A stretch of 16,042 nucleotides of DNA from CAZLLV01 sp964560325 (lineage in GTDB: Bacteria; Acidobacteriota; Thermoanaerobaculia; Multivoradales; DATKCC01): positions 1-16,042 of the forward strand of contig CAZLLV010000101.1 of assembly GCA_964560325.1 (NCBI GenBank), written 5' to 3'. Under the pieces are notes generated by a model, which worked only from the letters and a program-made list of their open reading frames with translations, ran no database searches and was not told the origin of the DNA. Below are positions 15,545 to 16,042 of this stretch, in pieces. The position numbers were made by a program, and so were the translations under genes. Every line of letters starts with the position of its first letter. Within the stretch, counting starts at the first letter, position 1.

Positions 15545-16042
15545 TCAGAGGGTGAACTCTTCGCCGAGGTAGACCTTCTTGACCTGGGGATCTCGCGAGA
15601 GCTCTTCCGGACTGCCGGAGCGGAGGATCTCGCCGTCCGTGATGATATACGCCCGATCGGTTATTTTCAATGTTTCCCGTACGTTATGGTCAGTGATGAG
15701 GACCCCGATCCCCATCGCTTTGAGGTGCCGGACGATCCCCTGGATGTCGAGCACGGCGATCGGGTCGATCCCCGCGAACGGCTCGTCCAACAGGATATAC
15801 CAAGGGTTGATGACGAGCGCCCTCGCGATCTCCACCCGGCGCCGCTCGCCGCCCGAGAGCGCGTATCCCGGCGTCTTCGCCACCCGCTCGAGACCGAAGT
15901 CCGCGAGGAGCTGCGCGATCCGCCGCTCCTGCTCGCCGCGCGGCAGGTCGAGCGTCTCGAAGATCGCCCGCAAGTTGTTCTCCACCGACAGCTTACGGAA
16001 GACCGACGGCTCCTGCGGCAGGTACCCGATGCCCTTGCGCGA
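15545..16042 (-). CDS. lptB: LPS export ABC transporter ATPase LptB (3' part; 5' end off the right edge)
   Basis: The last 165 residues of the ATPase that powers LptFG extraction of lipopolysaccharide. From the window edge it reads through the Q-loop (YLPQEPSVFRKLSVENN), the ABC signature LSGGERRR, Walker B with the catalytic glutamate (WYILLDEPFAGIDP), and the H-loop ITDHNVRETL, ending VKKVYLGEEFTL. Walker A lies outside the window. The EPFAGIDP and ITDHNVRETL forms are characteristic of LptB rather than amino-acid transporter ATPases. It precedes rpoN by 30 nt. Its partner LptF-LptG fusion is encoded about 14 kb away at the other end of the window. Confidence 0.95.
   Translation of the reverse strand, partial: SRKGIGYLPQEPSVFRKLSVENNLRAIFETLDLPRGEQERRIAQLLADFGLERVAKTPGYALSGGERRRVEIARALVINPWYILLDEPFAGIDPIAVLDIQGIVRHLKAMGIGVLITDHNVRETLKITDRAYIITDGEILRSGSPEELSRDPQVKKVYLGEEFTL

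Overview
This is a high-GC bacterial chromosome segment. The gene set is housekeeping: lipopolysaccharide export, sigma-54, a regulatory PTS, tRNA modification and ParAB segregation. The LptB and LptF/LptG proteins point to a diderm. Four things recall Acidobacteriota (Thermoanaerobaculia-like), with Myxococcota or another deltaproteobacterial-type lineage as the alternative: the order lptB-rpoN-ptsN-hprK-rapZ-EIIA(Man)-HPr-ptsI, a bifunctional HPr kinase in a diderm, a DUF151 nuclease next to miaB, and a coiled-coil lipoprotein ending in a WLRE-type segment. The lineage is inferred from family knowledge and was not searched.

Layout. Positions 1-1560 (minus) hold the first 520 residues of a tandem LptF-LptG fusion permease. 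Divergent from it, 1616-2050 (plus) encodes a QueD/PTPS-family enzyme. Positions 2051-3918 hold no convincing gene. They contain an imperfect inverted repeat with arms of about 290 bp around a 0.6-kb spacer, two copies of a 16-bp palindrome, and a small AT-richer patch. From 3919 to the right edge every gene is on the minus strand. Read in the direction of transcription (right to left) these are lptB (partial), rpoN, ptsN, hprK, rapZ, a mannose-family EIIA, HPr and ptsI; then a 271-bp MITE-like element; then a lipoprotein gene, miaB and a DUF151 nuclease gene; then parA and parB.

How the genes work together. The lptB-to-ptsI block is a regulatory PTS: EI phosphorylates HPr at His15, HPr can pass phosphate to two EIIA proteins, and HprK can phosphorylate HPr at Ser46. 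No EIIB or EIIC transporter subunit is present, so signalling is more likely than sugar uptake. RapZ and RpoN link it to nitrogen and cell-envelope control. ParA and ParB form the chromosome segregation pair.

The most interesting signal is a palindrome, TGTCGGCG(C/T)GCCGACA, found three times in the window and only around parAB (3090, 3819 and 5662). It has the length and the TGT...ACA ends of classical parS but a different core. ParB itself departs from the usual sequence where the family reads LSMGHARALL. I propose a lineage-specific parS and ParB pair. Other items are the large inverted repeat beside it, a strand-composition shift inside parB, the MITE-like element whose terminal repeat carries an outward-facing ribosome-binding site and ATG that appear to start the lipoprotein gene, and two -10 boxes placed exactly 6 nt before start codons, which suggests leaderless mRNAs.
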